From CAXXOZ01 sp963676435 (lineage in GTDB: Bacteria; Bacillota; Clostridia; Lachnospirales; Lachnospiraceae), in assembly GCA_963676435.2 (NCBI GenBank), contig CAXXOZ010000015.1, forward strand, positions 1 through 62,183: 62,183 nt of DNA. The letters are read 5' to 3'. This document shows, one piece after another, positions 18,134-27,272 of this stretch; position 1 is the stretch's first letter; each line of letters starts with the position of its first letter. Below the pieces are notes generated by a model. That model had not been told where the DNA came from. It searched no databases and saw only the letters and a program-made list of their open reading frames with translations. The position numbers and the translations under genes were made by a program.

Positions 18134-18910
18134 TTAATTATTTTTAAATCCTTCAGGCTTTCTTTTTTCTAGAAAAGCGGTCATCCCTTCAACTTGGTCT
18201 GATGTTTCAAAGCAATCACCAAATAATTTTTCTTCTATCACTATAGCACTATCCATATCAACTTGAAGGCCTTCATTAATAGCTTTTTTAGAAGCACGAA
18301 CTGCTATTGGTGCATTTCTACTTATTTTTCCTGCTATTTTCTTAGCTGCATCTAGTAATTCTTCAATTGGATAAACCGAATTAACAAGACCAATTGTTTT
18401 AGCTTCTTCAGCTTTAACATTTGCTCCTGTATAAATCATTTCTTTTGCTTTACCTACGCCTATTATTCTCGCTAATCTTTGAGTTCCACCAAAACCTGGT
18501 GTAATTCCAAGTCCTACTTCTGGTTGACCAAATACTGCATTTTCAGAACATATGCGTATATCGCAACTCATAGCAAGTTCGCAACCACCACCAAGTGCAA
18601 AACCATTTATTGCAGCAATAACAGGTATTGGAAATGTTTCAATTTTTCTAAAAACATCATTACCGTATTTACCGAATTCTTCACCCTCTTTTTTACTTAG
18701 GGAAGACATTTCCGAAATATCAGCACCTGCTACAAATGATTTTTCACCCGAACCAGTTACTATAAGTGCTCTAATCTCATTCAAATCAACATTGTTTAAA
18801 ATCTCATCAAGTTCCTTTAGTACCGACGAATTTAAAGCATTTAAAGCTTTGGGTCGGTTAATTGTTATAATGCCTACATTTTCATTTGCATCATAGGTGA
18901 TCAAGCTCAT
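18134..18910 (-). CDS. crt: 3-hydroxybutyryl-CoA dehydratase (crotonase)
   Basis: Dehydrates 3-hydroxybutyryl-CoA to crotonyl-CoA. 258 residues with the enoyl-CoA hydratase pattern: oxyanion-hole segment FVAGADISEM near 65, GGGCELAMSCD with a catalytic Glu near 109, and QPEVGLGITPGFGGTQRL with the second Glu near 130. It is the first gene of the operon, with AAAGGAG 11 bases before the ATG and a Rex-overlapped promoter upstream. Confidence 0.95.
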   Translation of the reverse strand: MSLITYDANENVGIITINRPKALNALNSSVLKELDEILNNVDLNEIRALIVTGSGEKSFVAGADISEMSSLSKKEGEEFGKYGNDVFRKIETFPIPVIAAINGFALGGGCELAMSCDIRICSENAVFGQPEVGLGITPGFGGTQRLARIIGVGKAKEMIYTGANVKAEEAKTIGLVNSVYPIEELLDAAKKIAGKISRNAPIAVRASKKAINEGLQVDMDSAIVIEEKLFGDCFETSDQVEGMTAFLEKRKPEGFKNN

Positions 18911-18954
18911 TTTACAGTGTCTCCTTTTCTCGTTAATATTTTAACACAGTAATG

Positions 18955-18983
18955 ATTATACCACACTTTAGTTGTTAATTAAA
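18955..18983 (-). promoter_or_regulatory. crt operon promoter
   Basis: A minus-strand TATAAT (18955-18960) with a 17-base spacer and TTTAAT as -35 (18978-18983). The -35 lies inside the Rex-type operator, the classical layout for repression by steric blocking. Confidence 0.75.
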
Positions 18984-18989
18984 TAACAA
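18972..18989. promoter_or_regulatory. Rex-type operator of the crt operon
   Basis: TTGTTAATTAAATAACAA, an 18-bp palindrome with perfect TTGTTA/TAACAA half-sites and a six-base centre. It differs at one position from the TTGTTAA-N4-TTAACAA consensus described for clostridial Rex. Rex is an NADH-sensing repressor known to control crt-bcd-etf-hbd operons in clostridia. No rex gene is in this window. Confidence 0.8.
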
Positions 18990-18993
18990 TGTT

Positions 18994-19611
18994 TCATTTT
19001 TTGTGATTATTTTTAGAAAAAACACACCCACAATAATCCTGACGATATAAATTATAGTTTTTTGAAAGTTCAGTAGATCTTTTATATCCTTCTCTTTTTT
19101 TGAAGTCAGATAATAAATATTTTATATTATACTTTTCACCAATATCATTTCCAATTCGGTTAAGTACTTCTGCATTTTTATGAGGGCTAATAGTCAATGT
19201 TGTAGTAAAGTATTCTAAATTATATTCCTTTGCTATTTCTGCAGCTTTTTTTAATCTAATTTCAAAGCACTTTTTACACCGTTCTCCACCTTCTGGCTCA
19301 TTTTCTAGACCTTTAATTGCTTCATAGAACTTTTCACTTTCGTAAGAAATAGGTATAAAACCTACTTTTTCTATTAAAGCCATATTTTCTATTAATTTTT
19401 TTTGCTCCTCTTTCCTAAAATAGTATTCAGATTCAGGATAAATATTTGGGTTATAATATAATATTGAAATATTAAAAAACCCAGACAAATACTCAAGGAC
19501 ATAAGTGCTACAGGGTGCGCAACAACTATGGAGTAAAAGTCCAGGTTTTTCGTTATTTTTAACAATTTCATTAATTGTATTATCTAAAAGTTTTTGATAA
19601 TTAGTTTTCAT
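18994..19611 (-). CDS. queH: Epoxyqueuosine reductase QueH
   Basis: Performs the last step of queuosine synthesis in tRNA, reducing epoxyqueuosine (the cobalamin-independent DUF208 enzyme). The metal and cluster cysteines are visible: Cys30, 31 and 34 (HSCCAPC), Cys112 and Cys115 (RCKKC), Cys194 and Cys196 (YCGC). 205 residues is the family size. The ribosome site AGGAG lies some 14 bases before the ATG at 19611. The crt promoter begins right after its stop codon. Confidence 0.92.
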   Translation of the reverse strand: MKTNYQKLLDNTINEIVKNNEKPGLLLHSCCAPCSTYVLEYLSGFFNISILYYNPNIYPESEYYFRKEEQKKLIENMALIEKVGFIPISYESEKFYEAIKGLENEPEGGERCKKCFEIRLKKAAEIAKEYNLEYFTTTLTISPHKNAEVLNRIGNDIGEKYNIKYLLSDFKKREGYKRSTELSKNYNLYRQDYCGCVFSKNNHKK

Positions 19612-19679
19612 ATTTTATATAATCTTGCTCCTTATTTCATTAATTTTATCACAAACTTATAATTCTATAAAGTAAAAAG

Positions 19680-19714
19680 TTAAAACGATGTAAATAAAAT
19701 TAACATCGTTTTAA
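19680..19714. terminator. Bidirectional hairpin terminator between Nudix gene and queH
   Basis: A perfect 12-bp stem (19680-19691 with 19703-19714, loop of 11). On the minus strand it is followed by CTTTTTACTTT. It should end transcripts of the Nudix gene before queH. Confidence 0.75.
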
Positions 19715-19753
19715 CCCCATTGTCTTAAACATAATGTTTAATATGGTTTTCCC

Positions 19754-19793
19754 AAAAAATATTATAATTAAATACTTAATTATAATATTTTTT
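19754..19793. repeat. 18-bp perfect AT-only palindrome at the 3' end of the Nudix gene
   Basis: Bases 19754-19771 pair without mismatch with 19776-19793 around a four-base loop. The stem is purely A/T and its right arm contains the stop codon of the Nudix gene. On the minus strand it ends in six T, so it may be a weak first terminator ahead of the one at 19680-19714. Confidence 0.7.
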
Positions 19794-20231
19794 AGAACCC
19801 CATAAATTTTTCTTTTTTAGTTCTAGATACTCATTATATGCTCTTTCTAGAATTTGTTTTTCATTTTCAAATTTTAATAAGTGATAGGCTTCATGGATTT
19901 TGTAATATCCTGAATCAAAAAAATGTTCTTCTCTTTGCGGTTTACTGTAATAACTGTCTGCCATCATTAAATACCAATGTACATCTTTTTCTATTATTTC
20001 ATGTGTTGCAGAAAAAGAATAATGACTTTTTCCAATATATTTTATAGTAGTGGCATTAACACCTGTCTCTTCTTTTACTTCTCTTAGGGCAGTTTCTTTA
20101 TACTCTTCCCCTTCTTCGACAGTTCCCTTTGGCAAAACCCATCCTTCATACTTATTCTTATAGTTTTTATAAAGTAATAAGATTTTACCTCTGAATATAA
20201 CCACACCGCCACAGCTCGTTGCTTCTATCAT
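19776..20231 (-). CDS. Nudix hydrolase
   Basis: A 151-residue phosphohydrolase of the Nudix superfamily. The Nudix box (Gx5Ex7REUxEExGU) begins at GTVEEGEEY near residue 36 and ends REVKEETG. It cleaves a nucleoside diphosphate linked to another group; the particular substrate cannot be inferred. The ATG at 20231 has an AGGAGG site. It stands alone between the PBP gene and a double hairpin. Confidence 0.9.
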   Translation of the reverse strand: MIEATSCGGVVIFRGKILLLYKNYKNKYEGWVLPKGTVEEGEEYKETALREVKEETGVNATTIKYIGKSHYSFSATHEIIEKDVHWYLMMADSYYSKPQREEHFFDSGYYKIHEAYHLLKFENEKQILERAYNEYLELKKKNLWGSKKYYN

Positions 20232-20282
20232 TGCAATTCCTCCTGTCTAATCAGTGTGTCATCTTTGACTGATAATAGTATA

Positions 20283-21704
20283 CTATGATTTAAAATACTC
20301 GTCAAATAGTTGTTTTGCAGCTAAAACACCATATTTACTTCCAGGTTTTACTTCCTCAAAAACTACTGCAACAACTAGCTTTTCACCATCTTTTTCACCG
20401 TACCCTATAAACCATGAATTCTCATTATCACCAGAATCTATTTGAGCAGTTCCAGTTTTACCGTATACTGTGTATTGCTCAGTATTTAATTCCGAAGCAG
20501 TTCCTAATAAAACCACCTCTCGTAAATATTTTTTTAGCACCTCGCATTCATCTTCAGTAAAAAAACTGCCATACTTTTCGTTATCAGTTTCCTTTATAAC
20601 TTTTCCTTGATAGTTTTCAACATATTTCACCATATAAGGTTTCATCAAAACGCCATCATTTGCAATAGATGAAATAATCATAGCCATATGTAGAGGTGTT
20701 ACAAGAGTTTCTCCCTGCCCCATAACTGTTTGTGCCATCATAAAATCACTTGTATTTTCGTTAATATTTAACTCACTTTTATTATATGAAAAATCAACCG
20801 ATAGATAATTATTAAATAGTAATTCTTCACATGTATTCTGAAAATTTTCCTTATCTAATGTAAGACCTAGATTAATAAAAGATGAATTACATGAATTTGC
20901 AAATGATTCCAATAAATCTTCATAACCATGAACGGTATTATTAAAACAGCTTATTTTAACATCTTCAACCAAAACACTACCATTACACTGATAATTATAG
21001 TTTTCGTAATCAGGATTTTCTTTTATATACTCATATAATGTAAACAATTTAAATATCGAACCTGGAGTATACAATCCTTGAGTTGTTCTATTTATTAAAG
21101 AGGTTTGGCTATCATCATTAATTATATCATCATAAATAACTTCAATTTCATTGGGATTAAAGTCAGGTTTTGAAATCATCGATAATATTTCACCCGTATC
21201 TGGATCGATTGCTATAATAGCTCCTTTATTATCACCAATTGCATCATCTGCAACTTCTTGAAGTTCAACATCAAAGGTTGTTATTACATTATTCCCAATA
21301 TCTTTTTCGTCTTTAAATTCATTAACTAGTTTCTCAAAAAAATTTGTATCTGAAGTCAGTAAGTCATAATTATAAAAAAGTTCAACACCTAGTTTACCAT
21401 TAGTATTGTATCCTATTGACTGAGCAAATAAATTTGCATATGGATATACTCTACTTTCTGTCCCATCATCATCAACATTAGTAGTTGCAAGTATATCATA
21501 GTCTCTACTATAAACAGTTCCTCTTATAACATTTTCTACAAATGCTTCCTGCCTTTTATTGTATGGATTATTTACCACATCACTTGATTGAAATATTAAA
21601 AAGTATGATAAATAGCCAATTAATAAAATGAATAGAGCAAAAAATATATATGCCGTTTTTATTATATTGCCTGAATTTAATTCACCTTTATTTTTTTTCT
21701 TCAT
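20283..21704 (-). CDS. Penicillin-binding protein, class B transpeptidase (PbpA-like)
   Basis: Cross-links peptidoglycan outside the membrane. A signal-anchor helix at about 17-38 is followed by a reduced dimerisation domain and the transpeptidase: SIFK at 216-219 (acylated Ser216), SCN at 271-273, KTG at 416-418. At 473 residues it is shorter than FtsI and lacks PASTA domains. It overlaps the FtsW/RodA-type gene upstream by 17 bases, the usual SEDS glycosyltransferase/bPBP pairing. Whether it serves elongation, division or sporulation cannot be told from sequence. Confidence 0.9.
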   Translation of the reverse strand: MKKKNKGELNSGNIIKTAYIFFALFILLIGYLSYFLIFQSSDVVNNPYNKRQEAFVENVIRGTVYSRDYDILATTNVDDDGTESRVYPYANLFAQSIGYNTNGKLGVELFYNYDLLTSDTNFFEKLVNEFKDEKDIGNNVITTFDVELQEVADDAIGDNKGAIIAIDPDTGEILSMISKPDFNPNEIEVIYDDIINDDSQTSLINRTTQGLYTPGSIFKLFTLYEYIKENPDYENYNYQCNGSVLVEDVKISCFNNTVHGYEDLLESFANSCNSSFINLGLTLDKENFQNTCEELLFNNYLSVDFSYNKSELNINENTSDFMMAQTVMGQGETLVTPLHMAMIISSIANDGVLMKPYMVKYVENYQGKVIKETDNEKYGSFFTEDECEVLKKYLREVVLLGTASELNTEQYTVYGKTGTAQIDSGDNENSWFIGYGEKDGEKLVVAVVFEEVKPGSKYGVLAAKQLFDEYFKS

Positions 21705-23019
21705 TTATTACCTCTTTTGATTCGTAAATATAATTTGCCTGAACTATACTAAACATTATTAATGAAGCAATTATTGAACTTCCACCATAACTTATAAAAG
21801 GTAAGGTGACGCCTGTAGAAGGAATCAGCTTTATCGCACCACCAATAGTTAAAAATATCTGTACACTATAAGTTACGGCAAGTCCCATAACTACAAATTT
21901 GCCAAACAAATAATCCTTTTGAGAAATAGCTATTTTAATAAAAATCAGAAAAGTACTTAAGCATACTAATATTAAACAGATAGCAAAAAAACCTCCTAAT
22001 TCTTCTGAAATAGCCGAAAAAATAAAATCTTCTTTGACCACAGGAATTTTTTCCGGCATTCCATTAAATAATCCTGAACCCATAAATCCACCTGTTCCTA
22101 TCGCAAACAAGGACTGTGTTATTTGATATCCCTGTGAATCTATAAGTGGCCACGGATTTAACCAAGCACCAACCCGTACCTGAACATGATCAAATATAAA
22201 ATATGACAAAAATGCAGCAACAGAACCCGATATTATTCCACCTAAAAAGTATAGAAGTTTTCCAGTGAATAAAAATAACATAAATACATATACTAAAAAA
22301 AAGATTAATGCTCCTCCCAAATCATTTGATAAAACTAGTATAATTACATGAACTGCCGCTAGAACACAGGATAAAATTAAGTTTTTAAATTCAAGCGACT
22401 TACTAAGTATTGAAGCAATAAACAATACATAAAGTATTTTAACAAATTCAAGTGGCTGTACACTAAAAATGCCAAAATCAATTGAAATTTTTGCACCATA
22501 AGTTTCTTTTGCGAAAACTATTACACAAAGCAAAAGAAAAATCCCAAAAATACAATATATCCATGTTAAGTGCGCCCAAACTTTTTTTAACACCCTATAA
22601 AAAAATAAAAATACAAAGAAAATTGCAGAGCCCAAAACTATTATTTCAAACTGTCTTACGGCATCATCAAAAGATAATCTAGTAAGCATTATTAGACCTA
22701 TAGTTATTAAAATAACCATATTATTAAGCAATGCTCGATTTGTCCTTTTTTCAAAAAATATATAAGTAATTCCTAATAAAAGAATTAAATATATTAGCTG
22801 AGTGCCGTAAAAAATTATCACAACAGATGATATATTATTCATAAAAATAGATATAAAGCCTAATAAATGTATAATAAAAATAATAGCCACTTGCGAATTA
22901 TAAAGTTTAGATTTTAATTTTTCTGATTTGTTACCTAATGCAAGAAAAGATTGTAATGCATAAACTGCAAATAAAATTATGATTATATATTTTGCAGTAA
23001 CTAAAATTATATTTATCAT
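21688..23019 (-). CDS. SEDS glycosyltransferase, FtsW/RodA/SpoVE family
   Basis: A polytopic membrane protein (443 residues, about 12 segments) that polymerises lipid II into glycan strands together with the class B PBP just downstream. The conserved loop with RVGAWLNPWPLIDSQGYQ near 345 and the block GTGGFMGSGL are SEDS signatures, as is the C-terminal stretch LPFISYGGSS. It overlaps the U32 gene by four bases. Confidence 0.92.
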   Translation of the reverse strand: MINIILVTAKYIIIILFAVYALQSFLALGNKSEKLKSKLYNSQVAIIFIIHLLGFISIFMNNISSVVIIFYGTQLIYLILLLGITYIFFEKRTNRALLNNMVILITIGLIMLTRLSFDDAVRQFEIIVLGSAIFFVFLFFYRVLKKVWAHLTWIYCIFGIFLLLCVIVFAKETYGAKISIDFGIFSVQPLEFVKILYVLFIASILSKSLEFKNLILSCVLAAVHVIILVLSNDLGGALIFFLVYVFMLFLFTGKLLYFLGGIISGSVAAFLSYFIFDHVQVRVGAWLNPWPLIDSQGYQITQSLFAIGTGGFMGSGLFNGMPEKIPVVKEDFIFSAISEELGGFFAICLILVCLSTFLIFIKIAISQKDYLFGKFVVMGLAVTYSVQIFLTIGGAIKLIPSTGVTLPFISYGGSSIIASLIMFSIVQANYIYESKEVINEEKK

Positions 23020-25139
23020 TCTACACCTCTGTTAAAATGTCCTTTAGTAAAATTTTTAATTTCTATATATTTTTCTGCGCCACCCAAAAAAGTATTAATG
23101 TAATCATTTAAAATCTCTTCTGTTTGAGAACTATTTTCACAGGTAAATTCTAATCTTACTGACTTAACATTTAAATCTAGTATTTTATCTTTCTGGGAAA
23201 TCAGCGATATAGGATTACAATTGTATATTGTATTATTACATGAATCACAATTATTTTTAACTATAAATGCTTTGTTATACCTATCCTTTATATAGCTATA
23301 TCCATTTTTAGAATCGCATGCATTAAATGTCTTTTTAATACAGTTAGCTGAATTCATTAATTCCTGATAGCCATAAACAATTATTTCCATATCACTACAG
23401 TTTAATCTTTTTAATTCTTTATAATTTAATTCATACGGTAGCGTTAAGTAAGAAAATCCAAAACCATTAAGCACTTTTGCCGAATAATCATTAAATACAT
23501 AAAAATTACTATCTGCAATAAGCTCTAAATCACAATACTTCTTTAAAAATCCATATTCTTCAAAATTCCTTATCAAAAAACCATTGATTTTAGTTTTTAA
23601 GATAATATTTAATTGTTCTTTTAATTTATCCTTTGTTCGTTGCCTAAATATTGTAGGCATTAAAACATATACTTTTTTATTGTTTTCCCTAGCCGTATTT
23701 ACTATCGAATCTAACTGATTAATTTTAAAAGAATCATAATTAATATATAAAGAATGTACTTCTTTATATTTCAAAATGCTCGTAAATTGTTCATGGCTAT
23801 CTATTTTACAGTTGATTTTCAGTTTTTGTTTTTCATATATTTTATTGTTGTTAATTATATCCACCTTGTTTTCACAAGTAGAATTTCGTTTATATTTATC
23901 TAAAACCATTTTAATATAATCATCTATAGCATTTCTTCTAAAATCATTCAGTTCTTTTACTGGAACAAATAAGTTTTCATCTAGATTAATATCAATATTC
24001 CTAAATTCAAACTGAGTGTCTTTAATCTTTGTTAACTGTTTTATAACAGTCTCCTTTGATAATGGGGCCTTTTTAGCTATTTCAGGCATTTTCCCCTTAA
24101 ATGTTATTTCATTTTTTCCTGATATAGAAATTTTCATTTCCCTATCTCTAAGTATATCTACTTTGCAATCAATCTTAACATACTTTTTCTCATCAGGTAT
24201 GAAATTATAGTTAGAGTCATAATTAGGCTTATCAAGTGTAACCATTTTTTTTGAGTTATGATTAAAATAGTATCCTTTAGTATAACCACTTCTGTTTGAA
24301 ATACTTAATAATTCATTTAAATCTTCATTTGTAACATTATACTTCTCAGAACCTTTTTCTAATAGAATATCTAAATACTTTCTATATATTCTGGTTACCC
24401 CTGCAGCATATTCAAGTTTCTTCATTCTTCCCTCAATTTTTAAAGAATACACACCTGAATCAATAATTTCTGGTAAAAGTTCTATAGCACAAAGGTCTTT
24501 TAAGCTAAGTGGATATTTTTTTTCATTTCCATTTGTAGAATATGGTAGCCTGCATGGTCCAGCACACCTTCCTCTGTTTGCACTTCTACCACCTAACATA
24601 CTACTAAGCATACATTGACCAGAATATGCATAACATAAAGCACCATGTACAAAACTTTCTATTTCAATATCCACATTATCATGAATATCTTTAATTTCTT
24701 TTAATGATAACTCCCTTGCAGTAACTATTCTTTTTGCACCTAAATCTTTAATTATTTTTGCTGACTCTCTACCTGTAATAGTCATTTGAGTACTTGCATG
24801 TATTTCCAATTCAGGAAAATTAGTTTTAATAAATTCAAAAACACCTAAATCCTGTACAATAACAGCATCTAGGCCTTCTTTATATAAGGGTAATATGTAA
24901 TTAAATAATTCTTCTTTAATTTCATTATTTTTAAGTAATGTATTTAAGGTTAAGTAGAAATTTTTATTATAAATATGTGCATAATCAATAGATTTTAATA
25001 AATCATTTTCAGAGAAATTCTTTGCATATGCTCTTGCTCCAAATTTTTCTCCACCTGCATATACTGCATCTGCACCTGCATTAAACACAGCTTCTAATAT
25101 TTCATAAGAACCAGCTGGGGATAATAGTTCCGCTTTCAT
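23016..25139 (-). CDS. U32 family peptidase-like protein (RlhA/YdcP-like, with DUF3656)
   Basis: A 707-residue protein of the U32 family with the cysteine cluster GALCYAYSGQC ... RGRCAGPC around residues 165-195, plus a middle and C-terminal region typical of the long DUF3656-containing members. U32 proteins such as RlhA and TrhP act in RNA hydroxylation in E. coli rather than as classical proteases, and the Cys cluster probably binds iron-sulfur. The C-terminal part has an additional cysteine set (Cys near 630-655). It begins 75 bases after zapA, beyond that gene's terminator, and overlaps ftsW by four bases. Confidence 0.85.
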   Translation of the reverse strand: MKAELLSPAGSYEILEAVFNAGADAVYAGGEKFGARAYAKNFSENDLLKSIDYAHIYNKNFYLTLNTLLKNNEIKEELFNYILPLYKEGLDAVIVQDLGVFEFIKTNFPELEIHASTQMTITGRESAKIIKDLGAKRIVTARELSLKEIKDIHDNVDIEIESFVHGALCYAYSGQCMLSSMLGGRSANRGRCAGPCRLPYSTNGNEKKYPLSLKDLCAIELLPEIIDSGVYSLKIEGRMKKLEYAAGVTRIYRKYLDILLEKGSEKYNVTNEDLNELLSISNRSGYTKGYYFNHNSKKMVTLDKPNYDSNYNFIPDEKKYVKIDCKVDILRDREMKISISGKNEITFKGKMPEIAKKAPLSKETVIKQLTKIKDTQFEFRNIDINLDENLFVPVKELNDFRRNAIDDYIKMVLDKYKRNSTCENKVDIINNNKIYEKQKLKINCKIDSHEQFTSILKYKEVHSLYINYDSFKINQLDSIVNTARENNKKVYVLMPTIFRQRTKDKLKEQLNIILKTKINGFLIRNFEEYGFLKKYCDLELIADSNFYVFNDYSAKVLNGFGFSYLTLPYELNYKELKRLNCSDMEIIVYGYQELMNSANCIKKTFNACDSKNGYSYIKDRYNKAFIVKNNCDSCNNTIYNCNPISLISQKDKILDLNVKSVRLEFTCENSSQTEEILNDYINTFLGGAEKYIEIKNFTKGHFNRGVE

Positions 25140-25152
25140 GATTTTCTCCTAT

Positions 25153-25201
25153 AAAAAAATCAAGCCGAAACTAAGCAGCAAAACCGCTTTAGTATTCGGC
25201 T
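25153..25201 (-). terminator. Terminator after zapA
   Basis: Arms 25163-25176 and 25186-25201 form a GC-rich stem (AGCCGAA/TTCGGCT with a bulge), followed on the minus strand by TGATTTTTTT. It lies between zapA and the U32 gene. Confidence 0.85.
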
Positions 25202-25213
25202 ATAATTTTTAAA

Positions 25214-25585
25214 TTACAATTTGTTTTTCAACTGTTTTATCTCTGCCTGTAGTTTAGAAATTTTCTTATCATCATCATCACTTTTTAGTTTTAATGAAAC
25301 AAGTTCATGCTTTAAATCATAAAGCTGCTTATCTTTGTCTTCAATTTCCACTTCTAACAGGTCGGCCTGTTTTTTTGCCTTAAAATAATCATCAGCAATA
25401 TTAAGTTCTAAAAGACTTTTTTGAACATCAAGACTTTGCTTTCTATAACTTTCGTCTTTTTTATATTCTGATATTTTATTGTTGATATATGATGCCACTT
25501 TTTGTAAATACTCTTCTGTTTCATAACCGCTCAATGTATACACTTTTCCATCAATAACTACTTCTGCGTTATTCTTTGATGACAT
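25214..25585 (-). CDS. zapA: Cell division protein ZapA
   Basis: A 123-residue FtsZ-ring stabiliser. The N-terminal half matches the ZapA fold (VVIDGKVYTLSGYETEEYLQKVASYINNKI) and the C-terminal third is a long coiled coil (about 75-120, heptad-like KLQAEIKQLKNKL). It has its own promoter and terminator, so it is probably transcribed as a single gene. Confidence 0.88.
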   Translation of the reverse strand: MSSKNNAEVVIDGKVYTLSGYETEEYLQKVASYINNKISEYKKDESYRKQSLDVQKSLLELNIADDYFKAKKQADLLEVEIEDKDKQLYDLKHELVSLKLKSDDDDKKISKLQAEIKQLKNKL

Positions 25586-25633
25586 CTGATCACACTCCTT
25601 GCCACAGTTTAGTATAAACCTATCCTAATGTAT

Positions 25634-25661
25634 ATTATATACTATTATGAAATAAAAACAA
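25634..25661 (-). promoter_or_regulatory. zapA promoter
   Basis: A minus-strand TTGTTT (25656-25661), a 16-base spacer and TATAAT (25634-25639), in the 79-base gap between ruvB and zapA. Confidence 0.6.
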
Positions 25662-25664
25662 TAG

Positions 25665-26651
25665 TTATTTTTCAATATGTTGTTGTGCCAGCTCTGTCGC
25701 CACCCTACCCCTTGGGGTTCTAATTATAAAACCATTTTTTATCAAGTATGGTTCATATACATCCTCCAAAGTACCAGAATCCTCTGAAAGTGCCGCAGCT
25801 AAAGTATCTAAGCCTACAGGACCACTACCAAATTTATAAATTAATGTTTCTAAAATATTTCTATCATTTTTATCTAAACCATATTTATCCACTTCTAATA
25901 AATCCAAAGCATAATCGGCTACCTGTTTTGAAATTTCTCCATCATATTTAACCTGTGCAAAATCCCTAACTCTCTTTAATAGTCTATTTGCGAGCCTTGG
26001 CGTACCTCTAGACCTTCTAGCAAGCTCATATGAACCATTTGAATCAATTTTAACATCAAGATATTTAGCTGATTGTTCAATTATTACCTGTAACTCCTCT
26101 GGTGTATAAAATTCTAATCTGTGTATGACTCCAAACCTATCTCTTAATGGTGCTGTCAACAAACCTGCTCTTGTAGTTGCACCAACCAAAGTAAATTTAG
26201 GCAAATCAAGTCTTATAGATTTTGCAGCAGATCCTTTTCCTATCATTATATCAATACAAAAGTCCTCCATTGCAGGATATAATATTTCTTCTACCTGACG
26301 ATTCAGTCTGTGTATTTCATCAATAAACAAAACGTCACCGTCTTTTAGATTATTAAGTACAGCAGCCATTTCACCTTGCTTTTCTATAGCAGGTCCAGAA
26401 GTGATTTTTATATTCACACCCATTTCATTCGCTATAATACCTGCCAGTGTTGTTTTACCTAAACCTGGTGGTCCATAAAACAAAACATGATCCAGTGATT
26501 CGTTTCTAGCTTTGGCGGCCTCAATATAAACTTTCAAATTTTCTTTTGCTTTTTCCTGACCTATATAACTTTCAAACTTTTGAGGTCTTAAATGATTTTC
26601 TATATTAACTTCATCAACTGAAAGTTCAGCATTAATAATTCTTTTGCTCAT
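25665..26651 (-). CDS. ruvB: Holliday junction helicase RuvB
   Basis: The AAA+ motor of branch migration. Walker A GPPGLGKTT near 60, DEIHR (Walker B) near 110, sensor TTRAGLL and the C-terminal winged helix with RTPRGR. 328 residues. It lies 12 bases after ruvA, with GGAGAAGG just before the ATG. Confidence 0.97.
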   Translation of the reverse strand: MSKRIINAELSVDEVNIENHLRPQKFESYIGQEKAKENLKVYIEAAKARNESLDHVLFYGPPGLGKTTLAGIIANEMGVNIKITSGPAIEKQGEMAAVLNNLKDGDVLFIDEIHRLNRQVEEILYPAMEDFCIDIMIGKGSAAKSIRLDLPKFTLVGATTRAGLLTAPLRDRFGVIHRLEFYTPEELQVIIEQSAKYLDVKIDSNGSYELARRSRGTPRLANRLLKRVRDFAQVKYDGEISKQVADYALDLLEVDKYGLDKNDRNILETLIYKFGSGPVGLDTLAAALSEDSGTLEDVYEPYLIKNGFIIRTPRGRVATELAQQHIEK

Positions 26652-26663
26652 CCCTTCTCCATT

Positions 26664-27272
26664 CTATAAAGAACATATTATTTTTAAAGATTCTTTTAAT
26701 AAAGTCTCAACATCTGTAATTTCTTCACACATAGCTTTTTTTACCGCTTTTAATGATTCAGCATCTGAATAACCCAATGCTGCTAAAGCACTTACAGCCT
26801 CAAATTTTAAATCTCCATCAAAATTTGAATTTTGTATCTCCAAATTTTTATCAGCTACATTAAAATCATTAATACTAAATTTATCTTTTAGTTCTATAAT
26901 GATTTTTTCGGCTGTTTTCTTTCCTACCCCTGGTGCTGAAGAAACCGTCTTAACATCATCTGATATTACTGCCATCTTTAAGTCATCCGGACTTATCCCA
27001 CTTAAAATTTTTATAGCTGCTTTCGGACCAACACCATTAACCTGAATAAGCGCTTTGAAAAATTCTAAATCTTCTTGAGATAAAAAACCAAATAGATTCA
27101 TAGCATCTTCTCTTACATGCATATATGTATATATTTTTATCTCTCTTCCTATTCCAGGAATAGAATTTATTAATGTAGTCGGAACAAATATATTATAGCC
27201 TATATTATTATTTTCTATAATAATTTTATCCAATTTTATATCGATTACTTCACCTTTTATATAAGATATCAT
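26664..27272 (-). CDS. ruvA: Holliday junction protein RuvA
   Basis: A 202-residue junction-recognition subunit. It has the N-terminal OB-fold (MISYIKGEV), two helix-hairpin-helix motifs (VNGVGPKAA near 72-80 and APGVGKKTAEKI near 108-119) and the C-terminal RuvB-binding domain. It overlaps the upstream membrane-protein gene by four bases. Confidence 0.96.
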   Translation of the reverse strand: MISYIKGEVIDIKLDKIIIENNNIGYNIFVPTTLINSIPGIGREIKIYTYMHVREDAMNLFGFLSQEDLEFFKALIQVNGVGPKAAIKILSGISPDDLKMAVISDDVKTVSSAPGVGKKTAEKIIIELKDKFSINDFNVADKNLEIQNSNFDGDLKFEAVSALAALGYSDAESLKAVKKAMCEEITDVETLLKESLKIICSL

